Shown here: positions 58,501 through 64,000 of the stretch, piece by piece | How positions within the stretch are numbered: the stretch's first letter is position 1 | Layout: each line of letters starts with the position of its first letter | Origin: Epinephelus fuscoguttatus | Taxonomy: Eukaryota > Chordata > Actinopteri > Perciformes > Serranidae | DNA length: 64,000 nt | Direction: 5' to 3' | NCBI RefSeq assembly: GCF_011397635.1 | Contig: NC_064759.1 | Span: 14,466,428 to 14,530,427, forward strand | Notes under the pieces: model-generated | Databases searched by the model: none | Told to the model about the DNA's origin: nothing | Seen by the model: only the letters and a program-made list of their open reading frames with translations | Made by a program: the position numbers and the translations under genes

Positions 58501-61500
58501 CTCACCGTTCCTGAGAGCAAGTCAAGGAAGTAATTATAGAAAACCACCAAGCCTTGAGGATTAGGGTCATAATCCATGCACTCCTCTGGACCTGGAAAAC
58601 ACAGCAAGGGGAAAGCTTTATGATCTCTGCATGCATTCTCAGAGATTACAGTATTGTCCCTCTCTGAACGTAAAGGTCACGTAGTTGTCCTAACGTTTTA
58701 AGAGTAACATAAAGAGAAGAAGCGAGGGAAAGTGAAAGCTGCAGCGGTGATTAAATGCAGGCCTGTGACTCACTTGATAGCAGAGGCAGAGGTTCTTAAT
58801 CCCTGCACTGTCATCTCGATAAAGCTTGTTTCCTCACATAATGGCTTTCATTATAAATAATGAAATGAGACGTTGTGACATGTTCTCTTGTGAAAATGAC
58901 AGAGGGTAAAAATGATGAAACTATTTTAAGTTCTTGGTCAAGCATGACAAAATGATTCCTTATATCTCCACTCACACAAACTTACAGATGAATCAGGTCA
59001 TTACATTTTTATTTAGATATCATTTGGGGAATAAATTCTCCACTCATGCACCAACGACCATTTTATTTTATATCTGAGGGGAATATCACAGCTGGTACTG
59101 CTGTCTCTGTCTACATTTCCTCCAAGAGGCCGGGCTGTTGCCTAGAAACTGTTGCATCAAGCTGTGAGGTGGCTTCCTGTTTATATTAGAGAAAAAGCTG
59201 TCCTAAAATTTCAGAATGAAGAAATACTGGGAAACAAAGAACCATGAAAACACAGTGTACCACTGCCATGTGTTATCCTCAGGCTAAAGCAAAATGAAAT
59301 GTAGTGAGCTGACAAACTGCAGCCTGAACACATCATTACCAGTGCTGTTAACGAGGCTCGTCCCAACAGATCTGAAGACAATGCTGGGGATGATGACAAA
59401 CCCAGCAATCAATAAAAAGGAAACAAAATTGAGCACCACCAAGAATCGCAGGAACAGGAAGTAAGACTGGACGCCACCTCCAAAGTTCCCTGTGGGGGCA
59501 GAGGGTCATGATTTCAATTAAAATTTGATTTTAAACACACTTTTCTTTGACCTTTTTATACATGGAGTACTCAATATGAGTTATCTGTGGTAATGAATTT
59601 ACCTCCAATCTTTTGCAAAGTCTTGCTCCATGGCGTGACGAAGTTGAGGAATCCTCTGGCGTTGTCTTTGAATTTACGCAGAGATTTGGCCTTTTTCAGT
59701 TTCCAGGACTCTCTGCTGGAAACTACAGGTACCCGCATTTGCTGCACCTGCCTGTATTGGACAAAGTACACTTGAATGACTCAGAAGTAATTATTGTGAT
59801 ATAATTATTGGTAACACTTCCTTTTATGGGTCTGTAGTTTCATAATCATTTTCAAAACACTCCCTCAAAAGAAATACGCGATTTGGTCCTAATTCTAAGG
59901 AAACTAAAGACAGTCATCAGTCGGTACAGTTCACATTAATCTATTCAGTCAGTTGGGATGCATAACATTTCTGTCGCACCCTAATGAGTGTAAGGGCTCA
60001 TTTATACTTCTTTTACTCACAAAAATAGATTTGTGTGTTTTAAACATTGTAAACGTTGCTGCCCTCATACTTATGGACATACTCATGTTAGCATAAATAT
60101 AGCCAAAAGATGGAACTAGAGGGCGGAGTCAAAAGTTTCACACAACAAAGGAGGCAACAGTGGAGGAGGTCGTAATATTGTAAATGGAGGCACCGTTGTA
60201 GACGAGAGTGGTCTGTGAGGCCATTAATTCATCGTGACGTGCGGACAGAGAATTCTTTTCACTTAACAATTCATTCCATTACACCATTTTTTTAAATGTC
60301 TTTGTTGTCGCCTACAGGCATGTCTCACTTTAACTACTCCCTCTACAATCTCCTGTAGTACTGCTCCATATCCATAAGCTTTCACAAAATGTGCACAAAT
60401 ACAGATGAAATGAATGTAGAGTACAGACAGAAGGTTCCACCTGTGTCCGTGTACTTATAAAACACTGAGCATAATTGAGCCTCAAGCCCAATATTCACTC
60501 TGTTTTAGCTCTGCTTTTGGTCTCTACCAACTTCTGGGGTAAACATCTGACTCTGCAGCTGTTATATTCCCCACTCACTGTCTGTCTACTGTTTTTTTAG
60601 AGTGATTTTAGAGCTTTTTTTGCTGAAAACATTGGATGGTTGCATCTGAAACGTTTTGAGAGCACTGAGAATGAACAAAAACAGTAAAGGTGCAAGCTGT
60701 AAAACCAAAACAATGAGCTGATACCTATTATAAAACTCCAAAAAATAAAATATATTGATATGATATAAAAATGTCAATTTCAGAATGTCTATAAAGATGG
60801 ACAATTTATCTCCACTCCCTCCCTCTGTACAAAAAAGAAGCCAAAATATCCAGGACAAGAGTGCTGCCATCATGCATTGGTGACGTCATTTGGAGCCAGA
60901 GCCTGCGCAGTAGGAATCAAAAAGTGGAGCCGCAGGATTGAGTTCCCTCCCAAGGCATGGATGTATTAAGAGACCTGGGTACAGCATTGGCGGTGGGGCC
61001 GTTCTTTCCAAGAAGAGCTGCTCAGTGGCGCATGAAGCCAAACAAGGTCTCTTTCCACAGCATGAAATTACCTGGATGATCAGCTCTATGTCCGCATCAC
61101 TGGGCCCATAGAACAGGCGCATTATCTTGCAGCTCTTTTAGACTTTAGACAAGATTAATCTTGATGGTGGACAGAATCATTTCATGGGGGTTGTGAATCT
61201 CAAAAAAATGTATCCACTGATTTATTGACATCTCTTTCCCAGTGTAGGTCTATGGAATAAAGTCTTTTTGGGCCCAATGACACTACGTGATGTGGTTGCA
61301 ATCTCCAACCTCACCACTAGATGTCACCAAATCCGACACACTGCTCCTTTAATTAAGACACTTTAAAAAATACACCACCAAACATCCAGCAGCAGGTGTC
61401 ATACCTCACAGCTCTCTTCAGCGCCATGGGCAGAGGAATGCCTCTGAGGTCCCGGGGTGCTCCACTGTTGCCCTCTCCATCCTCTGCAGCTGGGGTCGAG

Positions 61501-61833
61501 CTCCAGTCGAACTGAGGGTAATTCTGATTGGACACTCGAGATGAAGCCCGTCGTAGCCTTAGCGACTGCCGGTCACTGGGGTAATCACTTCGTGTGACTG
61601 TTTGAGTGAAGAACAGAAAACCAGCAAAGAAAATGAGCAACTATAATTCAGTCAGATTAAAATATGAATCCATATCAGCAGTGACATCATTCAGATATTC
61701 GATTTGATTCAGATACAGAGTTTAAAATAAACAGATATGTTCAAGTAAACACAATCAAAGGTAAGAAAAAAGACACACCTTCAGCATAGTCATACGTCTC
61801 TATGGAGCTCTGTCTCTGTGGTCCACTGGCCAT
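49550..61833 (-). CDS. tmc4: tmc4, transmembrane channel-like 4
   Basis: Sixteen coding exons, minus strand: 61779-61833, 61405-61597, 59603-59751, 59340-59489, 58506-58591, 56630-56775, 56294-56441, 56003-56161, 55757-55914, 54052-54178, 52818-52915, 51632-51815, 51419-51549, 50006-50161, 49777-49855, 49550-49639. They total 2109 nt and 702 residues, in phase throughout (human TMC4 about 712). The TMC signature [17 protein letters not shown] starts at residue 458. Hydrophobic segments fit the usual ten-helix topology; for example [20 protein letters not shown] (first helix) and ATVFSQ preceded by [23 protein letters not shown]4 rather than TMC7 or TMC8 is supported by [32 protein letters not shown] and linkage to leng1. 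TMC proteins are related to OSCA/TMEM16 channels; TMC4 has been reported as an anion channel in mammalian epithelia. Start: [19 protein letters not shown]. Confidence 0.93.
50458..50997 (+). mobile_element. Tc1-like transposon 3' half, decayed
   Basis: The plus strand encodes [20 protein letters not shown], then [18 protein letters not shown]: the second Asp (in QxDNAxxH) and the Glu of the DDE motif. The 3' non-coding end, gattccaaatcattgcattctg-like followed by cccaactttttggggttgta, matches the usual terminus of a Tc1 subfamily. The 5' half is absent. It lies in tmc4 intron 13. Confidence 0.8.
52125..52542 (+). mobile_element. non-LTR retrotransposon 3' end
   Basis: It contains agatcgcggatacaagtggc, ggttcgggcatctgatcagg and acccagaacatgctgg, ending in aaaatggatggata. 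The frame near 52306 reads [20 protein letters not shown], the GRPRxRW-type C-terminus of a widespread fish LINE. It lies in tmc4 intron 11. Confidence 0.75.
53103..53599. mobile_element. TTAA-flanked element, copy E, carrying a SINE-like insert
   Basis: TTAA-aggtccagtgggaaggtttt starts it and caactggacct-TTAA ends it. The orientation is the same as copy C (gtccattctgggctactata). Inside, from about 53419, a different sequence begins that is tRNA-like. Confidence 0.75.
53419..53580 (+). mobile_element. second tRNA-like SINE type nested in copy E
   Basis: It starts gggcaactgtggctcagagg (A-box-like tggctcagagg) and has tcggtttaatccccggctcc (B-box-like ggtttaatccc) about 45 bp on, so its head resembles a tRNA gene. 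The anticodon stem is not convincing for a functional tRNA, and the body continues past the tRNA length. Confidence 0.6.
55009..55620. mobile_element. dispersed repeat beginning agggacagttcacccc
   Basis: The start aaagggacagttcaccccaa after TTA is the common end of a teleost non-autonomous DNA repeat. The body includes gacagcaatgtctctttaca and aaactgctcacaacaaggtc, the latter also present inverted (gaccttgttgtgagcagttt) near 55272-55291, so the body folds back. The right end is not clear. It lies in tmc4 intron 9. Confidence 0.6.
55622..55696 (-). mobile_element. SINE head fragment (same family as copies 1-3)
   Basis: It shares gttcaaaccaggaaccctct, tgatgtgaggccataatact and actgcactgc with the head region of the SINE at 15206-15580. 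It is about 75 bp and directly follows the previous repeat. Confidence 0.6.
57040..58140. mobile_element. older dispersed repeat split by a hAT insertion
   Basis: Its two halves, 57040-57212 (tcatgaaactttgcacacat, gaaaattggaaggcaca) and 57774-58140 (acgtcccaagacatacaaaa, tgccactactgtgcatgttt, ccaatctgaaccaaacttca), join seamlessly when the element at 57213-57765 is removed. It is non-coding, in tmc4 intron 5. Confidence 0.6.
57213..57765. mobile_element. hAT-like element with perfect 8-bp duplication
   Basis: aaggcaca occurs at 57205-57212 and again at 57766-57773. Ends cagggtttaaaatt and, inverted, gagggtataaaatt match at 12 of 14 bases. The interior shows ggcgggtaaaat and ctggctggtaaaat. 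It has no transposase and is 553 bp long. Confidence 0.85.
61270..61352. mobile_element. TTAA-flanked element, copy F (right-end fragment)
   Basis: It contains ggttgcaatctccaacctca, ccactagatgtcaccaaatc and cacactgctcct-TTAA, the right end of the family. No left end was found nearby. It lies in tmc4 intron 2. Confidence 0.65.
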
Positions 61834-62968
61834 TTCTCTGATGCAGTTTAACACAACCAGCTCTAAAGTCTTGTCTCTGTAACCACATCTACAACAAATC
61901 CAGAATAAAACAAACGCCGATCCAGCTCGTCATGAGGAAATGCTGCCTGTCCAGGAACACCTTCCCTGTTGTCTTCTCTCACGGACTTTACTCCCTCTGT
62001 AAATGACCACACAGGTACTTCCTTGTGCAATTTAACCCATTATTCCCAAGGAGGTAATTACCATTCATTTGCAATTTGCACGGTCTAATAATCTGCCAGA
62101 ACAAAGAAGCAAGAAAACAGGTTACCCTGAAGTATTTTGTGATATAAGGGAGTTAAAAGAAGTGTCTTTGACTGTGTTTCAGTAATTATTTTGGTGAATC
62201 TTTATTGTGGGCGGTGATGGCAACAAATTAAATACATCTTATAGCTGTGTACAAGTTAATAATATGAATCTACTGGTGACAAAATGTTTAATCAAAGGAC
62301 TGCAGCTACTCTTAGCTCACAGAAAGCACTGAAACACTGTTGTGAGGTAACTAGGCAGACGTGTTTGCGGTCACTAATGCCCGAGAGTTAATGATTCCTC
62401 AGTCTGACAGCTGAAAAAATGTCATGTATAAAAGCCTTTTCACAAGCTTCATGTAACTGACTTACTCAAGGTAGTTATGAACAAATAATGAACAAAAAAT
62501 ACTACAAATAATCACATAAAGTGGACTTGAAGAAAGAAAAAGGCAGGTGGGAACAGTGATGAGGAAATGCTGATATGTATTCCACAGTCACAGAGTAGGG
62601 AGTGTTACAGCTGGTGCAGTGAAGCTGAAGAACACAACCACACAAAATGCGGTCGGGAGATAAGCAGTCAAAAGAGGAACTAAAAGTCACAACATCACAG
62701 TAATAAAAACAAAGGGAACCATTTTTACAAGGCTTGGCTCTTGGCACACAGAGGGTAAAGGCATGACACAAAATTAATTTATAAGTCAAATGATCTCAGT
62801 TCCAGGTAACGTGGAGAACCAAACAAACACGGAGGTAAGACCTTTCAGTTCTGTTGTCAGACATGCTCATAGAAAACAGAGACACAGTGGAGTTTATACA
62901 CAGTTTGAGACAGGTGTGAGTGAAACAGCTCTCAACATGTTTTCCAACTGTTCACAGTTTATCGGGGT
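61834..62968 (-). other. tmc4 5' flank
   Basis: Upstream of the tmc4 start codon there is no convincing further coding exon. A non-coding first exon or the promoter must lie here or further right. Nothing else is recognised. Confidence 0.45.
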
Positions 62969-63991
62969 TAGGGCCGAGCGATTATTCAATATCACCATTT
63001 AGCAACTTTGAATATGAACATATGTTATCACTCTAGCTCTAATTAAAACCCACAAAACTGAGGTTTTTGTTTTACACATTTGGGCTTGTTCACATGTAAT
63101 CAGGGCTGAATCTAACAAATATTGACAGCATCAAATAATCTGCCCATTATTTTTTCAATTAACCAGTGGTTTTGTTAAGAAAATATCAGAAAACAGTGAA
63201 ATGGTGGTGACGTCTTCAAATGGTGCAGCACATTTTCATGGACAACATTTCAAACTTTTCCATGACTTTTTAAGTACCAATAATAAAAAAAAAAAGTTGC
63301 CCAACTTGCTCTGCATTTTTCAAACATATTAGATTCAAACTCTGTTCGAACATAATTTCAGCTAGCTGGCAAACATGAAGGGAGAGACAGAAAATGAGGA
63401 GAAACTTGTGGGATGGTCAACAAAACACTGTCAAACATTATCACGTTAGAGCTATGTTACATCGGCAGTTACAGAAAATAAATTTTCCCTTATGTTACAT
63501 CGTGTGAAAGGTTATCCACCGCAGATTACAGTAACAGTTTCATCACACACAACCTAATTCCATGACATGAAATGAAATGAAATTGAGAAATGCAATTCTA
63601 GGTTTCTCCAGACAGTGAGAACCCTGTGGTGTTTTATCTGACCAGTGGTTTGCCAATCCGAAGTTAAGCAGTTTATCAACATGTGTGACAAAGAAAAGCA
63701 TCAAACTCTTACATTTAGTGAGTACAAAACCAGCACGTTTGCTTATAAAATTATTAAAACGATTATTCACTTATCAAAATAGTTGCCAATCAATTTTCTG
63801 TCAATCAAACAATTGATTAATTGCCTAAAAGTGATCTCTAATTTAAAATGACTACAGTGTTTTACACATTTGATAATTCTGGTCATATGTGATACAAACA
63901 CATCAGTTTGAATATTTTCATGTTGCAGTTTTTAAAAACACTGTGTTAAATAACATTACAATAATGATTTTGAACACATCGCCCGGCCCTA
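62969..63991. mobile_element. composite non-autonomous element with tagggccg ends
   Basis: The left end tagggccgagcgat and the reversed right end tagggccgggcgat agree at 13 of 14 bases and match the common teleost start tagggctgggcgat. The interior holds fragments of other families (caaataatctgcccattatt; aaaatagttgccaatcaatt), so it is probably compound. No target-site duplication was seen. Confidence 0.55.
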
Positions 63992-64000
63992 GCTGTGCTG

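Noticed and set aside
1-64000. CRISPR array, operon, phage or bacterial defence system
   Set aside because: All genes are intron-containing vertebrate genes; no regularly spaced repeat-spacer array was seen.

Overview
The window reads as vertebrate genomic DNA: interrupted genes with GT/AG introns, long AT-rich introns, microsatellites and many short transposon relics. Gene content plus the repeat types (tRNA-like SINEs, Tc1 relics, hAT and TTAA-flanked non-autonomous DNA elements) point to a teleost fish, probably a percomorph; the species cannot be named from sequence alone. All four protein-coding genes lie on the minus strand. Their exon-intron structures were rebuilt by hand from splice signals, reading phase and remembered protein families, and each model closes in frame.

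From right to left, which is the direction of transcription: (1) tmc4, 49550-61833, a TMC membrane protein of 16 coding exons and 702 residues; (2) leng1, 41799-47903, a Cir_N-type nuclear protein of 4 coding exons and 280 residues; (3) lmtk3, 9214-37524, a lemur tyrosine kinase of 16 coding exons and about 2777 residues, with one 6.3-kb exon (17286-23607); (4) prpf31, 138-5519, the U4/U6 di-snRNP protein, 13 coding exons and 508 residues, with a non-coding first exon near 7591. The human counterparts all map to 19q13.3-q13.4, with LENG1 and TMC4 adjacent there, so the fish order is a conserved-linkage fragment. The genes do not form a pathway: PRPF31 is a splicing factor, LENG1 is a poorly characterised splicing-associated protein, LMTK3 is a neuronal membrane-anchored kinase and TMC4 is a channel-family protein.

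Introns and intergenic DNA are packed with mobile-element relics, several with target-site duplications that can be read directly: SINEs with 13- and 11-bp duplications (15206-15580, 31755-32114), hAT-like elements with 8-bp duplications (25086-25382, 28760-29006, 57213-57765), and a family of TTAA-flanked elements in six places (27999, 34065, 34974, 46498, 53103, 61270) whose longer copies carry internal tandem repeats of roughly 200 bp. Nested insertions let one read relative ages.

No CRISPR arrays, operons, prophages or rRNA/tRNA genes were seen, as expected for a vertebrate nuclear locus. The most unusual coding feature is the enlarged tail of LMTK3, which contains an alternating repeat of an Arg-Arg-x-x-Ser-Leu motif and a Phe-Leu-Thr-Glu-Ile motif. 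I found no credible new multigene system here.
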